A stretch of 64,000 nt of DNA, taken from contig JAHDWN010000007.1 of NCBI GenBank assembly GCA_023382675.1, forward strand, positions 30,072 to 94,071. The letters run 5' to 3'. The stretch comes from Anaerolineae bacterium. GTDB taxonomy: Bacteria; Chloroflexota; Anaerolineae; Aggregatilineales; Phototrophicaceae. Within the stretch, counting starts at the first letter, position 1, and each line of letters begins with the position of its first letter. The translations under genes and the position numbers were made by a program. Shown here piece after piece: positions 34,070 to 43,125 of this stretch. The notes beneath the pieces are model-generated. The model had not been told where the DNA came from and did not search any database. It was given only the letters and a program-made list of their open reading frames with translations.

Positions 34070-35077
34070 ATGCACATGAGTCAAGCAGCCAACACCGATA
34101 CCCAAACTGCAGGCACACCGTTCGAATCCGGGCTGCTGTCCGTGGTCATCCCGCATTGGAACGCCGTGCGCTTCTTGCCGACCTGCCTGGAGGCGCTGCA
34201 CAGGCAGACGTACCCACATGTCGAAGTCATCATTGCCGACAACAACTCGACCGACGGCTCGAAAGAACTCGTGCGCGAGCAGTATCCGTGGGTGCGGCTG
34301 GTCGAACTCGACCGCAACTACGGCTTTACCGGCGGCTGCAACGCCGGCATCCGCGCTGCACGAGGTGAATACATCGCCCTGCTCAACAACGACACTGAGG
34401 CCGATCCGGGCTGGGCAGCGGCAGTGGTCGATGCGTTCGCCAGGCACAACGAAGCAGGCAGCATCGCCAGCAAGATGCTGCTGTTCGACAAGCGCGATCA
34501 TATCCATGCCGCGGGCGACTTTTACACACTTGATGGTCTGCCGGGCAACCGGGGCGTATGGCAAAAAGACGAAGGCCAGTTCGAGCAGGAAGATTACGTT
34601 TTCAGCGCCTGCGCCGGGGCGTCGAGTTATCGCCGCGCGCTGCTCGATGAGATCGGACTGCTGGACGACGATTTCTTCTTCTCATGCGAGGATGTCGATT
34701 TGAGCTGGCGCGCGCAGTTCGCCGGGTGGCGCTGCCTTTACACACCCCGCGCCATCGTGTACCATCATCTATCGGCCAGCGGCGGCGGCGTCACCGCCAG
34801 TTATTACACCGGGCGCAACACGATCTACGTCATCGTCAAGAATTACCCGGCGGAACTCTGGCGCAAACACGGCATCGCCATCATCCGCGCGCAAGCTGGC
34901 ATCGTCTGGGAAGCGTTACGCGCCTGGCGTGGCGAAGCAGCGCGGGCGCGGCTGCGGGGCATGTTTGCAGGGATACGCCATATCCCGCGCATGATGAAGA
35001 AACGACGGTCTATTCAAGGTGGACGCCGCGTGACCATCGCTTACATCGAGTCGATTCTTGCGCCGATCCAACACTAG
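34070..35077 (+). CDS. GT2 glycosyltransferase (rhamnosyltransferase-like)
   Basis: 335 aa. GT-A fold: LSVVIPHWNAVRFLPTCLEAL, then IIADNNSTDGS, NYGFTGGCNAGIRAARGEY and LLNNDTEADP (the DxD-like metal site). The FFFSCEDVDLSWRAQFAGWR segment is typical of WbbL-like rhamnosyl transferases. Located right after rmlD, so transfer of rhamnose onto a lipid-linked glycan is likely but not proven. Start at ATG 34070 or 34076. Confidence 0.82.
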   Translation: MHMSQAANTDTQTAGTPFESGLLSVVIPHWNAVRFLPTCLEALHRQTYPHVEVIIADNNSTDGSKELVREQYPWVRLVELDRNYGFTGGCNAGIRAARGEYIALLNNDTEADPGWAAAVVDAFARHNEAGSIASKMLLFDKRDHIHAAGDFYTLDGLPGNRGVWQKDEGQFEQEDYVFSACAGASSYRRALLDEIGLLDDDFFFSCEDVDLSWRAQFAGWRCLYTPRAIVYHHLSASGGGVTASYYTGRNTIYVIVKNYPAELWRKHGIAIIRAQAGIVWEALRAWRGEAARARLRGMFAGIRHIPRMMKKRRSIQGGRRVTIAYIESILAPIQH

Positions 35078-35136
35078 ATCGGCGTGTTTTGCGTAAACAG
35101 AGGCGCAGACCCGCGCCTTGACGGAGTAACAAACCG

Positions 35137-35901
35137 TTGATCGATCACGAGCGCCCGCACCTCTCCATCGTGATACCGGCGCACAACGAAGAAAAACGTC
35201 TGCCGATAGCCTTTGAGAAAATCGACGCCTTTCTGCAAACCCAACCGTATATTGCAGAAGTGATCGTGGTCGAAAATGGCAGTCAGGATCGGACGGCAGA
35301 GGTCGCCGAGGCCTACAGCCGGACGCACCCTTTCGTGCGCATGCTTCGGGTGGAAACGCGCGGCAAAGGTCTGGCCGTCAAGGCGGGGATGCTGGCGGCG
35401 CGCGGCGACTACCGCTTTATCTGCGATGTCGATCTGTCGATGCCGATTGAGGAGATCACGCGCTTTTTGCCACCGTACAGCGATGGCTTCGACATCAGCA
35501 TCGCCACTCGCGAGGGCAAGGGCGCGCGGCGCGTCGGCGAGCCGGAGTATCGCCACGCCATCGGGCGGATCAACAACTGGATCATCAAACTGACGGCCGT
35601 GCGTGACTTCGAGGACACGCAGTGCGGCTTCAAGATGTTCAGCCGGGCAGTGGCAGAGGATTTGTTCGAAGTCCAGCGCATGAGCGGTATCGGTTTCGAC
35701 ATCGAGCTGCTGTATGTCGCCAAGCGGCGCGGCTACAAGATCCGCGAAGTGCCGATCACGTGGTACTTCGACCCTGATAGCCGGATGCGCCTGTTCGAGG
35801 ACTCGTTCAAGCTGCTGCTGGAAATCTGGGAGATTCACCGGAATTGGCGGCAGGGGTGCTATGAAAAGCAAATCGCGCAGAACCGCCAATTTGCTCCATG
35901 A
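35137..35901 (+). CDS. GT2 glycosyltransferase, dolichyl/polyprenyl-phosphate glucosyltransferase (ALG5) type
   Basis: 254 aa, TTG start. LSIVIPAHNEEKRLPIAFEKI, VIVVENGSQDRTAEVA, RGKGLAVKAGMLAARGDY and FICDVDLSMPIEEI follow the ALG5/DPM family. The product is likely a polyprenyl-phosphate-linked hexose donor used outside the cell. It has no C-terminal transmembrane helices of the GtrB kind. The stop lies 41 bases inside the next gene (rnhB). Confidence 0.82.
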   Translation: MIDHERPHLSIVIPAHNEEKRLPIAFEKIDAFLQTQPYIAEVIVVENGSQDRTAEVAEAYSRTHPFVRMLRVETRGKGLAVKAGMLAARGDYRFICDVDLSMPIEEITRFLPPYSDGFDISIATREGKGARRVGEPEYRHAIGRINNWIIKLTAVRDFEDTQCGFKMFSRAVAEDLFEVQRMSGIGFDIELLYVAKRRGYKIREVPITWYFDPDSRMRLFEDSFKLLLEIWEIHRNWRQGCYEKQIAQNRQFAP

Positions 35902-36535
35902 GCGGCAGTACTTCGCCTATGGCTGCCGTCACATCGTCGGCCTGGACGAAGCCGGTCGCGGCGCATGGGCGGGGCCGGTCGCAGCGGGCGCAGTCTGTCT
36001 GCCGATTGACAATCCCGATCTCCACAAATTGATGCGCGGCGTCAACGACAGCAAGCAGCTTTCACCGTTACAACGGCAACGCCTGGTCGAGACAATCAAG
36101 ACTCATGCGCTCACCTGGGGCATCGGCAGTGCCAGCAACCAGGAGATCGACGCTCACGGAATCGTCCCCGCGACGATGCTGGCGATGCAGCGCGCACTGC
36201 GTGATGCCCTGGCGCGCACGCCCGGCTTCGCAGTGGACACGCTCTTCATCGACGCGATGCTGCTGCCAGAACTGCGCCAGTACCGGCAGGTGAGCATCAT
36301 CGGCGGTGACGCGCGTTCGCTGAGTATCGCGGCGGCGAGCATCCTGGCGAAGGTCTGGCGCGACGATCACATGAGTCAACTCGACCTGGATTACCCCGGC
36401 TACGGCTTTGCGGAGCATAAAGGCTACGGCGTGCCGCAGCACAGCGCGGCGCTCAAGCAGGCTGGCCCCTGCCCTGTTCACCGCCTGACATTCAAGCCCG
36501 TGCGCGCATTTCTGACCGACGGAGACGACTCATGA
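35861..36535 (+). CDS. rnhB: Ribonuclease HII
   Basis: Cuts RNA in RNA-DNA hybrids and removes misincorporated ribonucleotides. 224 aa from ATG 35861, which has AGGGG upstream. Active-site motif GLDEAGRGAWAGPV (D29, E30), VNDSKQLS, third acid in FIDAMLLP, and IAAASILAKVWRDD. It overlaps the preceding glycosyltransferase by 41 bases and the following one by four (ATGA), a housekeeping gene inside a glycan operon. Confidence 0.92.
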   Translation: MKSKSRRTANLLHERQYFAYGCRHIVGLDEAGRGAWAGPVAAGAVCLPIDNPDLHKLMRGVNDSKQLSPLQRQRLVETIKTHALTWGIGSASNQEIDAHGIVPATMLAMQRALRDALARTPGFAVDTLFIDAMLLPELRQYRQVSIIGGDARSLSIAAASILAKVWRDDHMSQLDLDYPGYGFAEHKGYGVPQHSAALKQAGPCPVHRLTFKPVRAFLTDGDDS

Positions 36536-37659
36536 AGCTGGCACTCGTCCACGATTGGCTCAATCAGCGTGGCGGTGCGGAAGACGTGCTCGAAACCCTG
36601 GTCGATCTGTATCCGAACACCCCGCTCTACACGAGCATCTACGCACCGGAACTGATGCCGGAGAGCTACCGCGCCTGGGACATCCACACGCTCTGGATCG
36701 ACCGACTGCCGGGCATCCACCGCCATCACCAGCCGTATTTTCCTGTGTATCCGCTGGCGTGGGGTGGCCTGCATCTGGACGACTATGACGTGGTGCTCAG
36801 CAACAAGAGCGGCTTCTGCCACGGTTTGCACAAGGGTGATAAGACACTGCACGTCTGTTACTGCCTCTCGCCGACGCGCTATGTCTGGCAGTTGGATGCC
36901 TACATCGCCCGCGAGGGCTTGGGCGGCGCGGCACGAGCAGCCTTGGGGCCGCTGGTGAGCTACCTGAAGCGCTGGGATTTCGAAGCAGCACAGCGGGTCG
37001 ATCACTTCATCGCCATCTCGTCGGAGATTCAGCAGCGCATCAAAACGTACTATGCACGCGACTCGGTCATCATCTATCCGCCGGTGGATACAAGCCGGTT
37101 TCAGCCGTCGGCGGTTGTTGAGGATTACTTCCTGATCGTCTCGCGGCTGATCCCGTACAAGCGCATCGACCTGGCCGTGCAGGCGGCGACACGCCTCGGC
37201 CTGCCGCTCAAGATCGGCGGCACGGGGCGCGACCTGGATCGGCTCAAGGCGATGGCCGGGCCGACGGTCGAGTTTCTCGGCTTCGTGCCGGACGGTCAAC
37301 TGCCGGATTTGATGGCGCGCTGCAAGGCGTTCTTGTTCCCCGGCCTGGAAGATTTCGGCATCACGCCGGTGCAGGCGCAGGCGGCGGGCCGTCCGGTGAT
37401 TGCCTACGCTGGCGGCGGCGCGCTGGATACGGTCATCCCGGGCCAGACGGGTGCGCTATTCGACACGATGACCGTCGAGAGTCTGATGGCGGTGATGGCA
37501 GATTTCGACGCGGACAGCTACGACGCGCGCACGCTGCGGGCACACGCGGAGCGCTTTGATACGACCGTCTTCAACCGGCAGATCAGCACTTACGTCGAGG
37601 GTGCCTGGGATGCGTTCCAGCGCAAGCAGCCGTTTGTCTGGCGCGATCCGGTTACTTAA
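36532..37659 (+). CDS. GT4 glycosyltransferase
   Basis: 375 aa GT-B enzyme. N-terminal ALVHDWLNQRGGAEDVLETL, C-terminal IVSRLIPYKRIDLAVQAA and FPGLEDFGITPVQAQAAG; this last block replaces the usual E-x7-E with E-x7-Q, as in WbaZ/MtfB-like mannosyltransferases. Probably adds a hexose from GDP- or UDP-sugar to a growing chain in the cytoplasm. It starts within the rnhB stop (ATGA). The 3' end overlaps the convergent methyltransferase gene by eight bases. Confidence 0.85.
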   Translation: MKLALVHDWLNQRGGAEDVLETLVDLYPNTPLYTSIYAPELMPESYRAWDIHTLWIDRLPGIHRHHQPYFPVYPLAWGGLHLDDYDVVLSNKSGFCHGLHKGDKTLHVCYCLSPTRYVWQLDAYIAREGLGGAARAALGPLVSYLKRWDFEAAQRVDHFIAISSEIQQRIKTYYARDSVIIYPPVDTSRFQPSAVVEDYFLIVSRLIPYKRIDLAVQAATRLGLPLKIGGTGRDLDRLKAMAGPTVEFLGFVPDGQLPDLMARCKAFLFPGLEDFGITPVQAQAAGRPVIAYAGGGALDTVIPGQTGALFDTMTVESLMAVMADFDADSYDARTLRAHAERFDTTVFNRQISTYVEGAWDAFQRKQPFVWRDPVT

Positions 37660-38293
37660 TGGCGATGCCGGCGACGTGAGGCGCGGCGACGAAGTACGGC
37701 AGGTTGAAGCGCTCGATTTCGACCTGGGAGAAGCCTGCGCACTCGATGATACTGCCCGTGTCACGGCTCAGACGGCAGCCATCTCCGGCGAAACGCCACG
37801 GCGGCTCGATCAGGCGCTGTATGAAGCGCAAACGGCTGTCCTCCGGCGCGGCGACGTGCTCGACAAAAGCGAACTTGCCACCCGGCTTGAGCACGCGCAT
37901 CACTTCGCTGATCACCTGCGTCTGATCATCGACCGAGCAGAGCACGTGTGAGGCAACCACCGCATCCATGCTGGCATCATCGACGGGTAGGCGCTCACCC
38001 CGCGCAGAGCGGACATCCGGCGCATAGCCATGTTTCTCGGCAGCTCGGCGCAAATGCCGGTGCATGAACACGTTCGGCTCAACGCCGATCCAGCGCACGT
38101 CCGGCGCGAAGTAAGGGAAGTTGCCGCCTGTGCCCGCGCCGATCTCCAGCAGTGCGCCGTGCAGATCGCTCAGGTATTTGCGTTTGATCGCCGCCAGACC
38201 AGAATCATCGTCGGCGAAGTCCCCACGTGAGTAAAACCAGGCGAACCAGCGCTGGCGCAGCCCACTGCGTGCGGCTCCGTTCGGTGTTGACAT
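37652..38293 (-). CDS. SAM-dependent methyltransferase (UbiE/PmtA-like)
   Basis: 213 aa from ATG 38293. ALLEIGAGTGGNFPYF (motif I), WIGVEPN, MDAVVASHVLCSVDD and LKPGGKFAFVEHV. The sequence order resembles small-molecule and phospholipid methyltransferases. It is the only minus-strand gene in this stretch and starts 82 bases from the divergent Wzz-like gene. Confidence 0.8.
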   Translation of the reverse strand: MSTPNGAARSGLRQRWFAWFYSRGDFADDDSGLAAIKRKYLSDLHGALLEIGAGTGGNFPYFAPDVRWIGVEPNVFMHRHLRRAAEKHGYAPDVRSARGERLPVDDASMDAVVASHVLCSVDDQTQVISEVMRVLKPGGKFAFVEHVAAPEDSRLRFIQRLIEPPWRFAGDGCRLSRDTGSIIECAGFSQVEIERFNLPYFVAAPHVAGIAIK

Positions 38294-38331
38294 GGGCGTC
38301 TCTTTCCGTAGCCTGACATCTGAAGGTCGAT

Positions 38332-38337
38332 TATAAT
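38332..38337 (+). promoter_or_regulatory. Candidate -10 box for the second Wzz-like gene
   Basis: Perfect TATAAT in the divergent region, 38 bases before the preferred ATG at 38375. It overlaps an alternative ATG at 38336, arguing against that start. No clear -35. Confidence 0.35.
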
Positions 38338-38374
38338 GCCGAATGGTAATGACTCCAGATGTGGAAACCCGCCT

Positions 38375-39061
38375 ATGGATCTCGTACAACTTGTTCGCAT
38401 CCTCGTGCGCCGCTGGTGGCTGGTGCTGATCCCGGTCGTCATCGCCGCCGCGCTGACGCTACCCGATCTGCTCAACCGCACCCCGGCAGCCTCCGGCGGT
38501 TTCTCGACCGGCTTCAGCTACAGCGCGGCACAAAACCTGGAGGCGATCCCGCGCACCGAGGGCGACTACCAGGACATCTGGCTCTCATCCGAACTGACAG
38601 TGAACGCGCTGACCGACTGGATCAGAAGCAGCAGCTTTGCGGATGAAGTCGCGACAGCAGCGGCGGTGCAGGGCGTCGAAATCCCAGCGGGCGCGCTCTA
38701 CGGCCGATTCAGCAGCGATAACGAGCGCAGCGTCGGCCAGGTCGGCATCAGTTGGGATGACGCCGCAGCGCTCGAAGTCATCGCCAATGCCGCCATCGAC
38801 GTGCTGCAAACGCGCAACGCAGTCTACTTCGCGCAGCTTGGCGGCACGCCCGCCACCGTCACCATCCTCGACGAGCCGCGCATCAACGCCGCCCCGCCGC
38901 CGCTGACCGATCGCTTCGGGCCGATCATCCGCATCGGTCTCGGCCTCGTGGCCGGCGTTGCGCTGGCGCTGCTGGCGCACGCGCTCGACCCGGCGCTGCG
39001 CCGGCGCGAGGATGTCGAAGCGCTCGGTTTACCCGTGATCAGCAGCATCCCGAAACAATAG
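38375..39061 (+). CDS. Wzz-like chain-length protein, second copy
   Basis: 228 aa. Membrane helix at about 12-32 (WWLVLIPVVIAAALTLPDLL), extracytoplasmic domain, second helix near 188-208 (IGLGLVAGVALALLAHAL), and a tail with RRREDVEALGLPVISSIPKQ nearly matching the tail of the 24833 protein. No BY-kinase follows here, so it may share the one at 25498 or act alone. Confidence 0.78.
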   Translation: MDLVQLVRILVRRWWLVLIPVVIAAALTLPDLLNRTPAASGGFSTGFSYSAAQNLEAIPRTEGDYQDIWLSSELTVNALTDWIRSSSFADEVATAAAVQGVEIPAGALYGRFSSDNERSVGQVGISWDDAAALEVIANAAIDVLQTRNAVYFAQLGGTPATVTILDEPRINAAPPPLTDRFGPIIRIGLGLVAGVALALLAHALDPALRRREDVEALGLPVISSIPKQ

Positions 39062-39063
39062 TC

Positions 39064-40290
39064 ATGCGTCAGATTGGCATACTCATCCTGGGAGTCGTGT
39101 TCGTCCTGGGCATTCAGGCCGTGCGCGCGCAGGATACAGACTTGATCCCGTTCTCCTGGACAAAGGGCGACGCCGCGTTCGCCTACCCGGCGGACTGGGC
39201 AGCGCCGATCAGCTCAGATACGGACACAGGCGCGATCCTGATGCTCATGCCGCAAGCCGATGGCAGCGATGCACATGTCGCTATCGAAACCGTCCTGGCT
39301 CCGGCAGCACGCCCATTCGATCTGCTGGCTGCTCGCTTGAGCGCTGTAGGCGTCACGGCAAGCGCCCCCACAAACACGACGCTTGGTGGGCTGGCAGCGA
39401 TTGAGGTGCGTAGTTCTGCCGGAGATGGCATCGGGCGGGCAACGGTGCGCGCTGATGGCAGTGTGCTGCTCATTTACGGCTCTACTGACGCCCCGACAGG
39501 CGATGCGATGCAGCTCGCCTTCGAGCAAATCGCGGCGAGTCTCGCTTTGGGGGCGCGGCAAATGCCGACTGTCCCTGACGGCGACGGCGCGACCTTCACT
39601 CGCATGGGCAGTGAACGGTTGGAAGCAGGGACAGCGGCACTCGGCAGTCTACAACCTGGGGCGGCCGCGCAAACGTGGACATACGCGGGCGCGACAGGCG
39701 AGGAAATCAGCGTCTTTTCGACCGACATCAACCGCCTGGAGACGCTCAACGTGCGCCTACGCCTGAACGGGCCGGATGGGGTACTGCTGGCGGAGAACGA
39801 CTCGCACGGCGGCGGTGTGCTCTATGGTTTGTTCAGCCTGTACGACGCGGCGCTATCAAATATCGTGCTGCCCACGGACGGGATCTACACAATTACGGTC
39901 GAGAGTGTTTTTGGCGCGGGTGTGTATGGGATCGGCATCGCGCGCACGCAGTCGCTGGTGCTGAACTCGGACAGCGCCACGCGGGTGCAGGGCGTCATCG
40001 ACGACGTGTTCGCAGCGGAGACGTGGAGCTTTGCCGGGCACGCCGGACAGGTCTATACCTTCACCATGTTCGCCGCCGAAGGAACGACACTCGACCCGGC
40101 GCTGCGGTTGTTCGGGCCGGATGGCGACCTGATCGCGCAGAACGATGATGCCCGTGATGTCGCACTGGGGCTGAATGCCCAGTTGGTGCAGGTGCAGTTT
40201 CCTGTAGACGGTATCTACCGGTTGGAAGCGACGCGCTACGCCGGGGAAGGCGAAGGCGCTTACGAGATCGTCATCGTGACGACCTCGTGA
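39064..40290 (+). CDS. Secreted protein with two PPC-like beta domains
   Basis: 408 aa with a signal peptide (about 1-22, ending VRAQD). Residues 30-165 are a PsbP-like or uncharacterised alpha/beta region. Two repeats of the pre-peptidase C-terminal (PPC) type follow, each with RLRLNGPDG..LAENDSHGG or LRLFGPDGDLIAQNDDA. PPC modules accompany secreted enzymes and help folding or surface binding. No protease domain is present. Its start lies two bases after the Wzz-like stop. Confidence 0.72.
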   Translation: MRQIGILILGVVFVLGIQAVRAQDTDLIPFSWTKGDAAFAYPADWAAPISSDTDTGAILMLMPQADGSDAHVAIETVLAPAARPFDLLAARLSAVGVTASAPTNTTLGGLAAIEVRSSAGDGIGRATVRADGSVLLIYGSTDAPTGDAMQLAFEQIAASLALGARQMPTVPDGDGATFTRMGSERLEAGTAALGSLQPGAAAQTWTYAGATGEEISVFSTDINRLETLNVRLRLNGPDGVLLAENDSHGGGVLYGLFSLYDAALSNIVLPTDGIYTITVESVFGAGVYGIGIARTQSLVLNSDSATRVQGVIDDVFAAETWSFAGHAGQVYTFTMFAAEGTTLDPALRLFGPDGDLIAQNDDARDVALGLNAQLVQVQFPVDGIYRLEATRYAGEGEGAYEIVIVTTS

Positions 40291-40296
40291 CCAGAC

Positions 40297-40599
40297 TCAG
40301 TTGCCGTCCGACGACCGGGACTGGGATTGCCGTGCGTAGCCCTGCTTGACATTGAAGTAGCGTGCAACGGCGACCGTCGCCCCGCTGAACAAGACACCGA
40401 GGACAAGACCGACAACCACAGCGTGGAGGGCGTTGTTGCCTTGAGACACAGACATGAGCAGCATACTGATGACCGTGCCGACGATGCCGACGGCCACGAC
40501 GAAACCCGTCGCCGCCCATTGCCTGCGAATCGCCAGATACATCCAGACCAGGATCACTGAAAAGACCAGATAGAACACGAAAGAGAACCCGCTCGTCAT
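40297..40599 (-). CDS. Small membrane protein, three helices
   Basis: 100 aa. Three hydrophobic segments (about 4-22, 30-50, 58-80) and a polar Gln/Ser-rich tail. It lies 12 bases downstream of the cyclase-family gene on the same strand, so the two are likely cotranscribed. No family recognised. Confidence 0.55.
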   Translation of the reverse strand: MTSGFSFVFYLVFSVILVWMYLAIRRQWAATGFVVAVGIVGTVISMLLMSVSQGNNALHAVVVGLVLGVLFSGATVAVARYFNVKQGYARQSQSRSSDGN

Positions 40600-40611
40600 C
40601 GTTTTCGCTCC

Positions 40612-41238
40612 TCAGCCCAATTCACGTAAGATTGCGCGCACCGGCGACCCACAGGCAGCGTCCAGCTTGAGTGGCAAAGCGACCAACTCATAATCACCGT
40701 CCGGCACGCCGCGCAGATACAGACATTCCAGATTGACCATCTTATGCGCCTTGAGCGCATGATGGCATGGCAAATCTTTGCTATCGAACGCATCCACCGA
40801 CGGCGAATCGAGGCCGATCAGACGCGTGCCCTGAGCTGCCAGATAGGCGATCAGGGCTTCGCTCAAATAAGGAAACGTCTCGGCGAATTGATCGTCCGGC
40901 AGATCGCTGACGTGGCTGTGAATCAACAGGCGCTCGACGTTCGCGAGCGCGCCGGGCGCAAAATCGGCAGGCACAAGCGCACCATCGCGCTTCGTTACGG
41001 AGATCACGCGCGCCGGGCCGATATAGGCTTCCAACGGCATCCCTGCCGGATGCGCGCCGTCGCTCTCGTAGTGATAGTAGGCGTCGGCGTGCGCGCCTGT
41101 GTGCGGGCTGAAGGTCAGGCTTGTCAGATTCACCGACTCCCCCGCCGCCAGACTCATTTGGGGAGCAGCCACATAGGCCGCGTCGCCGGGCCAGACCGCC
41201 AGCCTGGATGTGATTGTCCGGGTGATGTCATAGAGCAC
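40612..41238 (-). CDS. Cyclase-family hydrolase, arylformamidase-like
   Basis: 208 aa. The metal-binding signature SPHTGAHADAYYHYE (about 45-58) matches the HxGTHxDxxxH motif of the KynB/cyclase family. GLDSPSVDAFDSKDLPCHH further supports it. KynB hydrolyses N-formylkynurenine in tryptophan breakdown, but no other kynurenine gene is nearby, so related amidase or cyclase roles remain possible. Confidence 0.8.
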   Translation of the reverse strand: MLYDITRTITSRLAVWPGDAAYVAAPQMSLAAGESVNLTSLTFSPHTGAHADAYYHYESDGAHPAGMPLEAYIGPARVISVTKRDGALVPADFAPGALANVERLLIHSHVSDLPDDQFAETFPYLSEALIAYLAAQGTRLIGLDSPSVDAFDSKDLPCHHALKAHKMVNLECLYLRGVPDGDYELVALPLKLDAACGSPVRAILRELG

Positions 41239-41333
41239 GGTCGCGCACTCCCACGCATTCCATCTGCCGCGATTTCAGTGTAGCAGACATGGCAATCGAA
41301 ATCCGTAAAGGCAAAGTGGCTGGAAACGCAAAA

Positions 41334-41352
41334 CGCTCCCTCATCGGGAGCG
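41334..41352 (-). terminator. Intrinsic terminator after the 41380 gene
   Basis: On the minus strand a 7-bp perfect stem (CGCTCCC / GGGAGCG, loop of 5) followed by TTTTGCG, 28 bases past the stop of the small membrane protein gene. Confidence 0.6.
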
Positions 41353-41379
41353 CCTTGACAGAGTGTCATTTCATCACGG

Positions 41380-41598
41380 TCAAACGAACCAGTGATACTC
41401 GTCGCGATTGACCATTTTGCCGACCTGTTGGCGATAGCGCCTGGCTGCCCAGCCTGCCGCCAGCAGACTTGATCCAGCAAAGACAAAACCGAGCGCCACC
41501 ATCAGCGCCAGCAGTTCAGGGAAGGCGGCTACGAGCAGACCAAAGATCAAGAGCGCCGCGCCAGGCAGCCACCAGGGCACATCCATGCGGTACATCAT
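41380..41598 (-). CDS. Small two-helix membrane protein
   Basis: 72 aa. Two hydrophobic segments (about 9-28 and 30-50) and a basic/aromatic tail (RRYRQQVGKMVNRDEYHWFV). A terminator follows. No family recognised. Confidence 0.55.
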   Translation of the reverse strand: MMYRMDVPWWLPGAALLIFGLLVAAFPELLALMVALGFVFAGSSLLAAGWAARRYRQQVGKMVNRDEYHWFV

Positions 41599-41811
41599 TC
41601 ATTCCTCATCGACTGTTTGATCATGACTCTAGCCTGTGAAGATATGCGGCGCGTCAGCCGTGCGTAAGAAGGCTGCAAGAATGCCACATTTGACGCACAC
41701 CCCCCTAGCGCGCATAATCTGCGAAGTAATCGGCTATTGGCTTTCGGCATTCAATTTTTGACACTCGGCTTTGGGCCACAGTAAAGCTTAGAAAACGACC
41801 TGGAGCACATT

Positions 41812-42582
41812 ATGGCTTCTTTATTCGACATCACCGGCAAGGTTGCAATCGTGACCGGCGCATCGCGCGGCATTGGCCAGGCGATTGCTGAAGCCCTGGC
41901 GGCAAGCGGCGCCAAAGTCGTGCTCAGCAGCCGCAAGCCGGACGACCTGACGGCGGTCGCAGATGCGATTAAAGCGAAAGGTGGCGAAGCCATGGCAGTC
42001 GCCGCGCACAACGGCGACAAGAACGCGCTGCAAGTGCTGGCGCAGGCGGCCATCGACACCTACGGCGGAATCGATATCCTGGTGAATAATGCGGCGACCA
42101 ACCCGCACTTCGGGCCGCTGCTCAACGCCGAGGACAGCCTGTGGCAGAAAACCATCGAAGTCAATCTCATGGGCAACGTCTGGCTGACGCAGAGCGTCGT
42201 GCCCGTCATGCGTGAGCGCGGCGGCGGCAAGATCATCAATATCGCGTCGATCAATGCGCTGCGCCCCGGCAGGATGCAGGGCATCTACAGCATCACCAAA
42301 GCGGCTGTGCTGAGCCTGACTCAGACGCTGGCGATGGAGCTGGCTGAGTTCAACATCAAGGTCAACGCTGTCGCGCCGGGCTTGGTCCAAACGAAATTCG
42401 CCCGCGCCATCTGGGATAATGAGTATCTGCTCGATCCGATCCTCCAGCGCACGCCGCTGAAAAGAATCGGCCAGCCGGAGGACATCGCGGGGATCGTGGT
42501 CTACCTCGCCTCGCCAGCGTCGGATTTTGCCACCGGGCAGATTTATGTGGTCGATGGTGGGTTGACGATCCCCACGCTTTAG
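41812..42582 (+). CDS. SDR-family oxidoreductase
   Basis: 256 aa classical short-chain dehydrogenase. TGASRGIGQAIAEAL binds the nucleotide, NNAATNP follows, and catalytic Ser/Tyr/Lys sit in IINIASINAL and YSITKAAV. Family members reduce ketones or oxidise alcohols; many next to enoyl-CoA hydratases act on acyl-CoA substrates. A TTGACA lies at 41758-41763. The substrate is unknown. Confidence 0.85.
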   Translation: MASLFDITGKVAIVTGASRGIGQAIAEALAASGAKVVLSSRKPDDLTAVADAIKAKGGEAMAVAAHNGDKNALQVLAQAAIDTYGGIDILVNNAATNPHFGPLLNAEDSLWQKTIEVNLMGNVWLTQSVVPVMRERGGGKIINIASINALRPGRMQGIYSITKAAVLSLTQTLAMELAEFNIKVNAVAPGLVQTKFARAIWDNEYLLDPILQRTPLKRIGQPEDIAGIVVYLASPASDFATGQIYVVDGGLTIPTL

Positions 42583-42603
42583 CCGACGAATTGGAGTATC
42601 AGG

Positions 42604-43113
42604 GTGCGTGTTGTCTTCTTTACCGACAAGACCGTCTCACAGTGTATGACCGCGCTGCACGAACGTTTGCAGGCGAAAGGCACACGCAGTCTGGAAGGCT
42701 GGGTCGAAAAGAACGGTAATTTCGAACTGAGCATCGCCACGCCGGTGATCGGCAGGGTGACACGGCGGACATATCTGCGCGGCAAAGCAGAGCGCGAAAG
42801 CGGCGTTACGCAGGTCAAAGTCGACGTTTCCAGCGGGGCAGATCGGCGCGGACAGATCATCATCTTCGTCGCCTGCACCCTGGTTGCCGTGGCGCTGCTG
42901 GCAAATGGCGCGCTGGCCTTCGCGCTGCTGGCACTGGCAGCCGGCGGCGCGCTCTACATTCCCCTGGCAGGCGATCATAGGAACAGCCCGCTGTTGATCG
43001 GTGAGGTGCAGCGCACGCTCAAAGCCACGACCAAACAGCCTAAGAAAGCCTCGGACAGCAAAACTACCGCCCGACGCACGACCGGCGCATCATCCGCGAC
43101 TTCGCGAAAATAG
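42604..43113 (+). CDS. Two-helix membrane protein of unknown function
   Basis: 169 aa, GTG start after GGAG. The N-terminal soluble part (1-78) is followed by two adjacent transmembrane helices (about 83-118) and a Lys/Ser/Thr-rich tail. It lies between SDR and enoyl-CoA hydratase genes in the same direction. Confidence 0.6.
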   Translation: MRVVFFTDKTVSQCMTALHERLQAKGTRSLEGWVEKNGNFELSIATPVIGRVTRRTYLRGKAERESGVTQVKVDVSSGADRRGQIIIFVACTLVAVALLANGALAFALLALAAGGALYIPLAGDHRNSPLLIGEVQRTLKATTKQPKKASDSKTTARRTTGASSATSRK

Positions 43114-43125
43114 GGGGCATTTTTC